The notes under the pieces were generated by a model. That model saw only the letters and a list, made by a program, of their open reading frames with translations, was not told the origin of the DNA and searched no databases. Shown here one piece after another: positions 33,101-45,444 of a DNA stretch of 64,000 nt. Every line of letters starts with the position of its first letter. Position 1 is the first letter of the stretch. This DNA is from Apostichopus japonicus (taxonomy: Eukaryota > Echinodermata > Holothuroidea > Aspidochirotida > Stichopodidae), in the NCBI RefSeq assembly GCF_037975245.1, contig NC_092570.1, positions 19,357,418 through 19,421,417 of the forward strand, read 5' to 3'. The position numbers and the translations under genes were made by a program.

Positions 33101-36100
33101 TGTTTACAAGCTGTTTTCGACAATTTCCCATATAGCCCCACCAATCGTAACCAAAAACGAATTGTGTTTATATGTGATAAGTTCCTTTGAGAATGTGGTC
33201 ACTTTCCAGACTAAGAAATTCCAAAAAATTCCTTAAATCATACATTTTACATATCACATTTGACATAGCATCATCTACTATCCACAATTAACTTTTACTG
33301 TACACAGTTAGACATCCAGACAAAGAGAATAACAAGTTACCCTTGTCCTGTAACAGCTGGCAGAGTAATTGAGGGGCTTTGAACAGACTTGGCCCACTCA
33401 GAGGGCAAAGGAGAGGTGCTTTTACAAGACCTCTGTCACTCCTTCAGGAAACAGAGGAATGAAAAACATCAGAGCAATGATTTTAAATCATCAGAAAAAT
33501 TTCACTTGATAATCTCAGACACAAGTTCTGTAATAAACAAAACATGTTGTACATAAAACCAGATTTTCTGATCTTGTTTTCTGACTGGTGTGCAAAACTG
33601 TGTCTTGCTGACAGGGAAGTTTCTACGGCCATCATAAAGAAAAGAAGAGGAAATTACAAACAACCATACACAATAACACCCCAAAACTACTCCCTTTATT
33701 GACCTGGTGCCAAATGTTGAACATTAACTCTAGGGAATACATTATTATTATTCACAAATCACAATCTGTGTATAACGTTTTTTGGGATTATAAATTTTAT
33801 TTCTCATAAAAGACTGAAAAATAGTATGCATCAAGTGACAAACAAAAACTGGTACCCATTTCTGCCTTTAAAAAGCAATCTTACCATTGTTACATTTTAC
33901 TATGTGGTATCAGATAAAATATGACCTACGAACTAGATTAATAAAGAATGGAAGCTCATATATATATACATATATATTTATACTCATGTTCAAATTATCA
34001 CTCGTAAATTCCTGTGGCCAACTATAACATCCAAGCATCATGCTAAGTATTTCAGCTACATTGAAAAGAGTTTAGGAAGACCTAACATATACAGCTTGCT
34101 ACCTAACTGGAAGGTAATAATGCCCACCAAATCACTTCTGGTAGAGACTGCCAAGGTGATTAATTACCCATAGGAGTATGTAATATTGCCTAAAGAGACA
34201 TCACAGAGTCCCTACAACCCCATTAGAGCTATAAAGATTTATGTGCTTATATGCCGAACGCTTAAATAATCACATCGTAGAGTTCCCATATATCTGCTTA
34301 ATAGTCATCCACTGTACTACTGTACTATAGACAGCATTCAAACAACTATCATACAACACTATCAGATCTGTATTATCACAATATTTTACTCCCAAGTATG
34401 GCTGTTTTAAAAGAATGAGCTTAGAATTTTTTTAGAACCAATAAAATAAAACTAACCAGGCTAAAAGATGGTTTGAAACTGCAAAACCTGTTCATTTTAA
34501 GAAATAAAATAAATACATTCCACCTTTTCACCCCGTCAAATCTGCAATCTTCAATGTAATTGATCCAACATGATGACCCCTGACCTATTGAACATTCCAT
34601 GCAGTGCCACTCCTCAAAAAGTGAAGGATATTCACATATCTATTGTGATTCCTTTCACAGTAACTTCCTGCCAGCACCTCCTAGTCCTCTTTGAAGCCTT
34701 CTTTCTCCTCTCCTCTCCTCCACTCTTCCCCATCCCCTTCCCTCCCCCTTCCCTTTTCTTTCCTTTCCTCCCACATCAGTTGGACAAAGCCATCTCTAAA
34801 ACTGACACATACGCTTTAACTTTATTATAACACCCATCAGATGATTTAGGCTGATTTGTACAATAAAAAGGAAATGTCCTCATTCCAAGAACACCAGCCA
34901 AAACCTACATCCTGAATGCAAAAATGGCAATAGAAATGTTCAAATATACAGTACAGTGTATTGACAACAAATTCTTAGCTTGTTGTGAAAGCGCTGCAAC
35001 TAGTCGAGTGTACTGTTTAGTAGGAGCTCTGTATCACCTATGGAGCACATAAAATGCTAAAGAACAAACCAAGCTCTCTGACACATTGGTTACAAACAAC
35101 AAACTGTCATTGCAGAGCTTAGAATCTCATAAAATTAGCTACAAATTGGTCAAAACTTGCTACTGCTTAGAACATCTGCTGCATAAAATAACAATTCCTG
35201 ATGACATTTTCTGAGTTACAGTGCACACCTATCAGTTATTCACTGTACTGGCTTTTTGGGGAATGGACCAACAACATTTGTAGATAAACAAGCAGTCATG
35301 AGGGTCACATGTTAGGATCCGAAATTATGCGAATATTTGACTGATGATCTTTACCGTGTCTCATAGTGTGAAGTGTTAATGTTATTAATCTCTACCATCA
35401 GGAAAATGGCAAACAGCAAAATCCAATGCCATTTTGCTGGTAAACAGCCTGAAATTCTATAATATATTTATTTATAATATATTTCAATAATTTTCTAGAA
35501 GATTCAAAATTTAATCCATGGACAAATTTGCTTGCAAAAGTCCTGAATACCTTATTTCTTGTATTTATGAGAAATTTAGAAACTTGTATTTAAGGGAAAA
35601 TTTAGAAACATACATACTTTTTGTCCTTGGAAAAAGTTATTGAAACTGATACAGATCTCTCAGTTTCTGCTGTACATATTAACTATTAGTTTAGATAGCA
35701 AAGGCAAGTAGCCACCATTGAAGCGAGACATTCAAGTTTACAAGTGCTAGCCATACAGTGCAAGTCAAACGCATTGATAGAGTTTACCAATGAGAAAATT
35801 ATAAAAAAAATATAAAAAAAACCTGCATTCTGCTTATTTTCTCATAGCACTGTATGAGAAGACTGGTTATTCACTTCTCTCCCTTAGCCTGCTTCTTACC
35901 ACCCTCCCCCTTTCATTCCATCGTCGGCTGCGCCCCACTTTTTAACGACGAATCTTTCGCACACGTTGATTGTCTGATGCATTAAATCCTGTAATGCTAA
36001 TTTTCAGCGTGACTTTTGTAATGATACTATTATCCATCCAAAACTATTATACCAATGCAGTGATACATCATTCTCAACGGATGCAATAAACTTTTGATGT

Positions 36101-36633
36101 AACAAAAGCTTCCCCGGAAGCATGCATCGTCGGTAAACAACCATACCATGCATGCACATACTATAGTCCAGTAAAATCAATCAGCATAGCCTGAATAAAT
36201 GTATCTATAGACTATATATTCAAAAGCAGCTCACCACATAGCAGGATACACAGAACGGTTTGCTAAGGTAGGAAACATAGAGAGCCTGGTCATTTTAACT
36301 GCAAAGAATTTCCTTATTCATGATAATTTTACTTTCGCCGGACACAGTGTGCAATCCTAGTTATCAAGCTGATTGGCTTTGCTTTGTAGATCAATAGAAA
36401 CTTCTATCTCTTTCAAGCTGTGTTTTTTGCATATTATATACGTATCCTCAACTTATGGTAATTTTTTAGCAAACCTTCCGAGGATAATTCAAGCTAAAGG
36501 TAGAAATAAACAAAATGGCTGCAATATATCACTGCAGTAGGAGGAAAAAACCAAGTAGATGTTCCAGGGTTGAAAAGTCTGTGGGAACTTTGTAGACAGG
36601 TTCACTCCAGAAAAATGGTACATTTGAAACGAA

Positions 36634-36700
36634 GAGAAAGTGGGTGGAGCCCGAGATGTGGATAGGGGGCGCAGTGCTAAAACATCACCCAGTCAGTAGG
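36634..36700 (+). repeat. dispersed repeat family R1, copy 2
   Basis: ACGAAGAGAAAGTGGGTGGA and GGGGCGCAGTGCTAAAACAT pair with the copy at 32851. The linker between the two blocks differs in length and sequence. Confidence 0.6.
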
Positions 36701-38296
36701 GTACAGTAGGTTGAGGATAAGTGCATAAGTTATACTGGGGACGGGTTAGAGAAAGGAGCTAAGTATATAATTAATCATACTAATACACTCTTCTAGATTT
36801 CTCACCTCATCATAATTACATCATGCATTGAGCATCAATGTCATACTGTTGTTTAACTAATAATGCTGTCACCCAGACAAAAACATTTGCGTTGAACATT
36901 AATCAGATTTAAAGCCGGTTGGAAATTGTTTTAAGTTTTGAAATGTTCTTCATTACTTGAAACTAAACTATTCTGCTAGACTGCTGTATTATGGGATTTT
37001 TTGGGATTTTTGTTAAAGATTCAGCCAAAACCAACACAAAAGGCTGCACATTATAAAGGCATGCCTCATTATGCATTCAGTTATTTTTAAGTACAAGTAC
37101 TGTACTATAGTTATACACACAATACTGGTAGTGTTTAAGTACAGAAAAGCAGGATTTTAATTAACGTGCCATGAGAAAAACTGTGAGAATTTTCCTATGA
37201 CAATACAGGTGGACACCAACCACCATGACTTTCAACTAGCTGTTTCTCTTCACGAGCTGTTTCATTTCTTTCTCAAGCAACAACCTGTGACAGCCCATTG
37301 AATTTATACAGGTATACCTAATAATCCTGACCTTGATGTGAACTTGAAACTCGCTAAAAAGTTATAAGTATTGTAGGATGCCTAGCTACCGATCCCTCAC
37401 TGAAATATGTCTTTGTTTAATGACATGATGACCCAATGAAATCTTTGGATCAAAGATCATTTCTTGACGATTATCTGTTATATAGCCAAACAAAAGGGAC
37501 TTAAAGAAGCCTCGGCAACCTAAGTTTACACACAATATGTCATAATTCCAGTACTGAAAAAACAAGTAAAGAGCTGGGCAATATTTTACCTCAATTACAA
37601 CATGTGCTTAATACCTTGATCAAATTATCTTTTTGGTTGTTTTCATTCTTGCAGGTTACTCTGCAATCAAATATTTCATTTGCACAGAATATACATGTGT
37701 CCTTCCTAAATAAGATTATTAATTTCACTGGACAATTTGAGGGTTTGTAACTGCACGCATGGAGTCTAGTCCTCTGTAACTTTTTCGACTGGAGACTGCA
37801 GACGGTTACATCTCTATATTCCGACGTCTCTATGTTCCGACATCTCTATGTTCCGACAATTTAATAATAATTTTTTTGGGACGTACGGGCACTGTGCGAT
37901 GCCTGGAGCTTGCTCATTTTCACACCTTTGCTTACAAGAAAGGAAAAAATGCCAAATATTTTACCAAACTGAAAGTAGCACTTTGGAATCCATTTAAAGA
38001 CCAACTATGGAGACTTTTCGATGAACATAAAATCCCACCATTTTTCATGTATGTAATCCTTAACTGACTCCAATTACATTGCTGTAATTAACTTTACCAA
38101 TTTCGGACGTTAAATAAGTGAAAAATGGGACGAAAAGTCAGCTTCTATTTCAGACATTCCTGAAACATTCCTAAGACATCAGGTGACCATGTGACGTCAA
38201 CGTTTGTATACCTCACTCACAACTATACTTTTAGTGTGTAAAGTCGTATACTTGAGCTGCCAAAAACATCAACGATATTACTCCTTTTTCCTCAAA

Positions 38297-38479
38297 ATGT
38301 CACAATTCTGTGTTGTTGGAGGTTGCAGTTATACCTCATCCAACAAAAGCATCAGCTTTTTTAGATTTCCGAGTAACAGAACCGACGTAAAACGCCGCAG
38401 ACTTTGGATCATTTTTTTGAGATCCACGCGGAAAGATTTTTCAGCACCCGGAGTATCTCATGCCCATGAGTCCACATGC
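38297..38479 (+). pseudogene. THAP zinc-finger fragment
   Basis: From ATG at 38297 the frame reads MSQFCVVGGCSYTSSNKSIS, FFRFPSN, then RRRLWIIFLRSTRKDF and SAP. This is the N-terminal half of a THAP domain: the first two zinc ligands (C-x4-C), the FFRFP motif, the tryptophan and the basic stretch. The expected second half, C-x2-H followed by F, does not appear in any frame before the stop at 38539, so the finger is incomplete unless it is spliced. THAP domains occur in P-element-like transposases and in host DNA-binding proteins. No transposase or other domain follows. It could be an exon of an unseen gene or a transposon relic. Confidence 0.55.
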
Positions 38480-40167
38480 ATGACCCTGCTTCTGTGTATG
38501 CAAATGTCTCATTCTGTGAAAATTATATACTGTCGATAGCTGTGTCGGACCATGGTCGGACATAGCTAACGTGAAATTGACCGTAAACACGCCCTGGACG
38601 TCCTTACATGTAACATTATATCACGCAATTGACAGTAATATATTTACTGTAAGAGATGACCGTATATATATATACCGTGCCAAGGGTATAGCATTGTTAG
38701 TACATGTACGGTAGTTAGTTACAACTCTCGCCGGCGTTGGCTCACAGCATGTGTAAATAGCCATGTTAGGATTTATCTATTTCATTTGTTGTATTCCAGT
38801 ATCGTGAGTTCGTGATACATGTGTAATATTGTCCGTTCTGTTTATTCCGACATCTGCATGGTCCAAGGAGTTGAATAAAAACGGTAGTATGTAGCGATCG
38901 GACATTTTATTTCGTTAGTGACTGTCTATGTGATTGTGGGATGTTAGTACTGGTCAAGGCCTGTTTCAACTAGACCTAACTCTATGTAATTACACAGACT
39001 CACGGTAGTTTTTTGCCCAGGATTGAACAAGAAACGTGGATTAGGATATTCACTGCTAAATTTGTTTATTGACAGGATACTTTTTCTGTGTTTGTATACT
39101 TTTGGATATTAAAACGAGTAAGTACTATGTAAGTATATTGTACCGTACGGACGTATTGACGCTACGCTATGTAAAAGATGCCTCCATTTGAGTGGAAATT
39201 TTGCTAATAAAATAAGCAATTTCACTAAAATTTCTGCTTATAATTGTCTTAAAACTTGTTATTAACCTTCATGTGTTCTTGTTTTAAGCTAACAGCTTTT
39301 CAAACGCTCGAAATTGGAAGTCAAAAACAGTACAGTTGTTCGCTATCTGTGTACAAACAGTGCCTATATCAGCGTTTGATTTTCGCGGTATACAAACTTT
39401 GACGTCACACGGTGACCAGAGGCTCCTTTGGGTCAATCTCTGTTTTCAGACATTCCAGAGGTTCATGTCACGTGACTACCCAAAATGTCCATTTTCGTGG
39501 TCGTTTTTGATGGGTTATAGTAGGTTTTCGAAGATTATTTTTTACACATGTTGATTATGGGTATGTAAACTCCTAAATTAATGGAAAATCTCAACAACAA
39601 AAATTGCCTCCATATTTGGTCTTTAATAGATACATACCACACTACGCCTACCAACTTTGGCGATTTGCTTAATAAATAATTTGTCAGTTTACAAAGGCAA
39701 AACTACAACACAGTGTATACAACAATACTACAATGAAGAGTGAGCACAAATACTAGAGTATAAAAGTATACACCTGGTATATCTCATAATGCAATATACT
39801 ACACAAAATAGATAACACTGCAGCTTGTAACGTGTACATGTAGAAAAACAAAGATGTTATCATACAAAAAAACTAAATAATGTCACATTAAATATGTTCC
39901 TGAAGCTGCTGTATATTACTTACACTTATGTTATTAATGTTGAGCGTGTTTTGATCCAAAGTTGGTAGCCCGGGAGATTTGTAAAGAATTTGAGGCACTT
40001 CCTACCTTGGAAATACCCACTAACTTTTGTGAAAACGATTTTTCACACAGATTTTACCACTGGGGATTTCAACGCAATTGAACAATGGTCTGACCCCTGC
40101 TCCCCTCTCCCACAACCCCCCCACAACCCTGTGTCATCGTCCTTAGAACTTTGTGAGAGATTCTTAC

Positions 40168-40219
40168 TGTATCCTCCTCGAGGCACCTTGTCGCCTTTGG
40201 TTGCTGATTTTGAGTTCAT
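40168..40219 (-). CDS. candidate first coding exon of TFDP
   Basis: From ATG at 40219 the frame reads MNSKSATKGDKVPRGGY and then one base (A) before a good donor, A|GTAAGAAT. The exon at 30431 starts with AT, so the join gives Asn and keeps the frame open into the known TFDP coding sequence. The ATG is the first in its frame, although its Kozak context is weak. Family N-termini are not conserved, so similarity cannot confirm it. A different upstream exon, or a start at 30375, is possible. Confidence 0.4.
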
Positions 40220-41826
40220 AAAATGGTCATTAAATAAGGAAACCTGTAAACGATCGCTTTTTAGCTTGACAACCTGTATCAATTTTATGATATGTCATTG
40301 GAGATGTACAACCCTTAGGTTTTTAACAATTCATCTCTTCTACTTAGTCTTGCACTTTTGAGTTTGTTGTCATTCATACGCAGTGTATATGCGCATAACA
40401 ACCAAAACCAATGGTAACATGCAGTAAAGACTAATAATTAGCAATGCAACAATTTCACACACGATTAAAAATAGAACTCATTAAATATACCTGTTGCCAT
40501 GTGAAACAAATACTAACAACAGATCGGTATTAAAATAAGTGGGTATAAGAAGCTCTACCACAAGAGAGCTATGATAAAAAGCACCTTTCCATGTAACATG
40601 TGGCACTCTCGTTGAACGATGGGTCCAAGAGCATCAAGGATGTAGAGCACCCTTTCAACAAGGAGTGTGTACCAGCACTCCTGCATTACCACAGACATTA
40701 AAAGTCAAAGGAAGGCTTGTTTGACTGAAAGCTGATACATCACTTGAACTCTCCCAGTAAGATACAGACAATAACATGCCCATAACCATTTTATAATTCC
40801 TGCAATCCCTACATATATATATACTGTAGCTGCTGACACTGCAACATTAAAACCTACAGTACACGCCAACTAATCTATCACAATCAAGACAGTCAAGACA
40901 ACATTATAAACTCACATTTGTTTCATTATTACTGCACATCTTCTTTCAAAGAAGAAAATGAGAAGGGAGAATTTTTTTTTTTTAGCCATTGTCTGTAATA
41001 TAATTCCAACTTCTACATGCAACAACTTTTCTCAGGAAAGGAAGTTCGTTTATTTACTTTTGAAGATTGTGACATTGCTATATATAGTTAACGATCAAAT
41101 TGGCAATCTCAACAAGAATGAAAGTCTGCAAATCAATGTATAAACGATAAAGGTACTTGAAAGGATAATCCACTTGGTTAAATAGAAACTGTTGCCAAGG
41201 ACTATCCTTTAAAAAAGGATACTTCAGGTGATACTCTTATTTTGGGACTGATGGAACAAGGAAAATAGGTTTTGAGTCCACTGGTGAAGTTTGCATTTAA
41301 TTCCGACATTCCTTTTTCAAGACAACATAATTTGAAGTTTGTACCCATGAAGCAAGATGGTATGATGCCATAGTTTTAAGCATGTTGACAAGTGTCTTTT
41401 ACCTCAAGTTTTTGTTTGCAAAATGTACGTTAAATATATAACTTCAAAATTGTGGTATATCCCAATATATAGGCACACTTCAGATATTGGCATATTGTAA
41501 TTGTTAAATCCCCCCTAATTTACCTGTAGTGTTGGAACCCTATCCAATCCGAGGGTCAAACTAATAAACATGAAAAATAGAGGAAAAGCAATACACTTTG
41601 CTGGATCAACGTGTGACTATGATCTCACACCCTGTTTGCTTCAAGTTCACTTATGGTACAATTACCAATATCTCAATAATAAGCGCAATGGAGGAATTGC
41701 TTGCAGATTTCACCAGCAAGCCAAATATATGTTCCTCATTCTCCATGGAAAATAAATTTTGCCCGGACAATCCATTCTCATTCAATGGATAAGTTGAAGG
41801 TCACGATTAAAAGAGTATTACGATTT
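40220..41826. other. no gene recognised
   Basis: AT-rich sequence upstream of the candidate TFDP first exon. A short (TA)n lies at about 40812-40822. I see no CpG-rich block or obvious core promoter, so the transcription start may lie farther right. Confidence 0.5.
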
Positions 41827-42083
41827 AAGGAGTGTTAATAGATCAGTGGTTATCGCCAGTGCCTTTCAATCATAAGGTCCCCAGTTCGAGTCAGACTCAC
41901 TACAAGATTAATGTATGTCGTCCAGTTACAGAGTTGTTGACAATTGACAATTCATAATCATGGACGTTAAATATGAATCTAAGAGACTGACTTCGGTCAG
42001 CTTGCAGCTTTGATAAAGCCAATGAGGCTTCTTCGCAAGTTCCTTGCAGGAGGATCTAAAATACATACATACATACATGTATA
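41827..42083 (+). mobile_element. tRNA-derived SINE, copy 2 (plus strand)
   Basis: Collinear with the minus-strand copy at 9523-9777. A box region GATCAGTGGTTATCGCCAG, B box CCAGTTCGAGTCAGACTC, body TGTATGTCGTCCAGTTACAG and GACTGACTTCGG, end GGAGGATCTAAAATAC, then an (ATAC)n tail of four units. The B box is nearer to a real tRNA (GTTCGAGTC) than in copy 1. Confidence 0.9.
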
Positions 42084-43219
42084 CAAACGATCAACTAAAA
42101 GGGTGTTTTGTCTATCATAGTAAAATACAGTTCTTTCCTATGCAATCAGTGGTAAAATGTGAAAATAAGGTAATTAATATACTTTGCTGGCACTTTGACT
42201 CTTCTGTAGATCTGTGCAATCTGGACTAAACAAAGACCAATTGACATTTTCACTACCGAAACATTGGATAGTAGGTCTGTTAATAGTATGTCTGCACGGT
42301 CAATGAATTGCATGATATTACAGCGAAGACAAACAAACCCTCAAGGAGATGAGAAAAGCTTTGTCAGGAACTTTTTTTTGCTGTGAGAAAACCAAACACC
42401 AAAAGAACAAGAGCCCAAGGGCACTGTGGTTCCTTGCTTGGGGTATATGACGATACACATCATATTATCAAGCAAGATTGGGCTGAAATAGTCCAAGTAA
42501 TTGTCCTACATGTTCCCATAAAGTAACCAACACTATAGCCAACACTTTTGTGATCACAAAATGTGATCGGATTTTTTATCAAAAGGCACTTTTGAGATCT
42601 AAATATGGCGTCGAAAATGTAAGAAATATAAGAGACCTACAAGCGTGTCAACAGATATGATAACAATGGTGACCTCAGATGACATGACCATTAAGTTTCA
42701 AAATGTTCCACCACCCCATTCACAACTTGTCCCAAAATATCAACCATGTCACACCTTGGCATTGAGATTTAATTGCATTAAATGTCAAAAAATTAACTTT
42801 TGAACTTGTATGTAACTTCACACACAAAGGTCACCCGGAGGTCAACCAATTGACATTTTTGATCGGTGAGACCTAAATAGAGCATGACTGTAAAAATTCA
42901 AACATTTTTTCTTTGCCCATTTTCTCCCCCATAATACTACTTTTTTGAACATTAGCTGACCTTTGGTGACCTTGGATCACATGACCGTTAAGTTTGAAAA
43001 TATTCCCCTATACCATTTGCAACTTGTCCAAAAAAATCAACCTTGTCACACCTTGGCACTGGGAGTTATTGCATTAAATGTGTGAAAATTAACTTTGACC
43101 TCAAATAACTTCGCACACGAAGGTCAAATGGGGGTCACCCCATTGACATTTATGATCAGAAGGTACCTTTAACATCTGAAAATAGCATCGAAACTGTAAA
43201 AATCCACAAAACACTAAAA

Positions 43220-43253
43220 AGGTCACCAGAGGTCAAATTGAGGTCAAGGGTCA
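43220..43253 (+). promoter_or_regulatory. composite DR4-DR5-DR1 half-site cluster, copy 1
   Basis: AGGTCA at 43220, 43230 and 43241, with GGGTCA at 43248, separated by 4, 5 and 1 bases. In animals these spacings are read by nuclear-receptor dimers (TR/LXR-type, RAR-RXR and HNF4/RXR types respectively). Binding is inferred only from the motif. Confidence 0.6.
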
Positions 43254-43620
43254 CCCAGATGCGGGTCGACAATTGGATTACATTGAAGCAACTCCCAACC
43301 CTAACGGACAATTTGTTCTTAAGTTGTCGCAAAAATACTAGTTTTTTATCATTAATTGACCTTTGGTGACCTTGTATCACATGACCGTTAAGTTTGAAAA
43401 TATTCCCCTATACCATTTGCAACTACTCCAAAAATATCAACCTTGTCACACCGTGGAACTGGGAGTTATTGCATTAAATGTCTGAAAATTAACTTTGACC
43501 TCATATAACTTCGCACACGAAGGTCACACAGGGGTCAACCTATTGACATTTATAATCAGAAGGTACCTTTGACATCTGAAAATAGCATCGAAACTGTAAA
43601 AAAATCTACAAAACACGAAA

Positions 43621-43654
43621 AGGTCACCAGAGGTCAAATTGAGGTCAAAGGTCA
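43621..43654 (+). promoter_or_regulatory. composite DR4-DR5-DR1 half-site cluster, copy 2
   Basis: AGGTCA occurs at 43621, 43631, 43642 and 43649. All four half sites are perfect here, making the last pair a consensus DR1 (AGGTCA-A-AGGTCA). Confidence 0.65.
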
Positions 43655-44020
43655 CCCAGATGCGGGTCGAAAATTGGATTTCATTGAAGCAACTCCCAAC
43701 TCTAACGGACAATTTGTTCTCAAGTTATCGCAAAAATACTAGTTTTTTATCATTAATTGACCTTTGGTGACCTTGTATCACATAACCGTTAAGTTTGAAA
43801 ATATTCCCCTATACCATTTGCAACTACTCCAAAAATATCAACCTTGTCACACCTTGGAACTGGGAATTATTGCATTAAATGTCTGAAAATTAACTTTGAC
43901 CTCATATAACTTCGCACACGAAGGTCACACGGGGGTCAACCCATTGACATTTATGATCAGAAGTTACTTTTGACATCTGAAAATAGCATCGAAACTGTAA
44001 AAATCCACAAAACACTAAAA

Positions 44021-44054
44021 AGGTCACCAGAGGTCAAATTGAGGTCAAGGGTCA
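44021..44054 (+). promoter_or_regulatory. composite DR4-DR5-DR1 half-site cluster, copy 3
   Basis: Same order and spacing as copy 1, with GGGTCA as the last half site. Confidence 0.6.
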
Positions 44055-44747
44055 TCTAGATGCGGGTCGACAATTGGATTACATTGAAGCAACTCCCAAC
44101 CCTAACGGACAATTTGTTCTCAAGTTATCGCAAAAAATACTAGTTTTTTATCATTAATTGACCTTTGGTGACCTCGGATCACATGACCGTTAAGTTTGAA
44201 AATATTCCCCTATACCATTTGCAACTTGTCTCAAAATATCAACTGTGTAACACCTTGGCACTGGGAGTTATTACACTAAATGTCTGAAAATTAACTTTGA
44301 CCTCATATAACTTAACATACAAAGGTCACCTTGGGTCAACCAATTGACATTTTTGATTGATGAGACCTTAATTAGAGCATCAAACTATAAAACTTCAAAC
44401 ATTTTTTTCTTTGCCCATTTTCTACCCCCAAAATACTAGTTTTTTGACATTAATTGACCTTTGGTGACCTCGGATCACATGACCGTTAAGTTTGAAAATA
44501 TTCCCCTATACCATTTGCAACTTGTCCAAAAATATCAACCATGTCACACCTTGGAACTGGGAGTTGTTGCATTATATGTGTGAAAATTAACTTTGACCTC
44601 GTATAACTTCGCACACGAAGGTCACACGGGTGTCAACCAATTGACATTTTTGATCGGAAGGTACCTTTGATATCCAAATCTAGCATCAAAACCAAACATT
44701 TTCTTTTTTGCTCGTTTCCTCCCAAAATAAGCACATTTTTTCTAATG

Positions 44748-44768
44748 TGACCTTTGACCTTTTGACCT
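44748..44768 (-). promoter_or_regulatory. DR1 plus DR2 half-site triplet
   Basis: On the plus strand TGACCT-T-TGACCT is followed two bases later by another TGACCT. Read on the minus strand this is three AGGTCA sites in DR2 and DR1 spacing. Confidence 0.6.
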
Positions 44769-44975
44769 TGGTTTCAGATGTAGTTTAATCTCCTGATTCC
44801 AAAAAACAAAACGAAAAGTCTGTACAACCATCCTAACTCCGACCGAAAAACTTTGACCCCATATAACTTCGCACATAAAGGTCACACGGGGTCAACCTAT
44901 TGACATTTATGATCAGAAGGTACCTTTGACATCTGAAAATAGCATCGAAACTGTAAAAATCCCAAAAACACGAAA

Positions 44976-45009
44976 AGGTCACCAGAGGTCAAATCGAGGT
45001 CAAGGGTCA
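44976..45009 (+). promoter_or_regulatory. composite DR4-DR5-DR1 half-site cluster, copy 4
   Basis: Same order and spacing. One base of the 5-bp spacer differs (AATCG), while all half sites are kept. Confidence 0.6.
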
Positions 45010-45394
45010 CCCAGATGCGGGTCGACAATTGGATTACATTGAGGCAACTCCCAACCCTAACAGACATTTCGTTCTCAAGTTATTGCAAAAATACTAGTTT
45101 TTTATCATTAATTGACCTTTGGTGACCTCGGATCACATGACCGTTAAGTTTGAAAATGCTCCCCTAACCAGTTCACAACTTGTCCCAAAATATCAATCTT
45201 GTCGCACATTGGCACTGGGAGTTATTGCAGTTTTAATATTTTCGGTTTTTGGACCATAACTGACCTTTGGTGACCTTTGTGGGCACCAAAAACAATAGGG
45301 CACACCTTCTCCATATGGCGGATCTATAGTCCAAGTTTGGCCTCAATCCAACATTCCCTTATTGAGATAGAGCGTACCCAAGCAAGTGTCACAG

Positions 45395-45425
<31 letters not shown>

Positions 45426-45444
45426 TACATACACACACACACAC
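45395..45444. repeat. (CA)n/(CATA)n microsatellite within the Helentron-like element
   Basis: About 50 bp of ACAC with an internal ACATACAT block, placed between the tandem core and the tail hairpin. Confidence 0.95.

Larger units (their letters stand above)
30432..40167 (-). other. probable TFDP first intron (9.7 kb)
   Basis: If the candidate first exon is right, this is one intron. It is AT-rich, with a purine-rich tract at 31021-31165, a polypyrimidine tract at 34676-34773, short (TA)n at 33958-33975, dispersed repeats at 32851, 33024 and 36634, three copies of a CTCTATRTTCCGAC motif at 37811-37858, and the THAP fragment on the other strand. Confidence 0.45.
42660..45276 (+). repeat. tandem core, units of about 400 and 295 bp with nuclear-receptor half sites
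   Basis: The sequence TGACCTTTGGTGACCT recurs at 42957, 43357, 43758, 44159, 44455, 45113 and 45261. Spacing is 400-401 bp, then 296, 658 and 148; a related TGACCTTTGACCT at 44748 splits the 658. Long units also hold four AGGTCA-type half sites in a row. Short ORFs on the minus strand are repeat translations. Confidence 0.95.

Noticed and set aside
37876-38067. Plus-strand ORF upstream of the THAP fragment
   Set aside because: No zinc ligands or recognisable motif, and no splice sites linking it to the THAP frame.
43156-43712. Two similar minus-strand ORFs (SVRVGSCFN.IQ.STRIWVT.DL)
   Set aside because: Both lie in successive units of the tandem core. Similarity comes from the repeat and not from a conserved protein.
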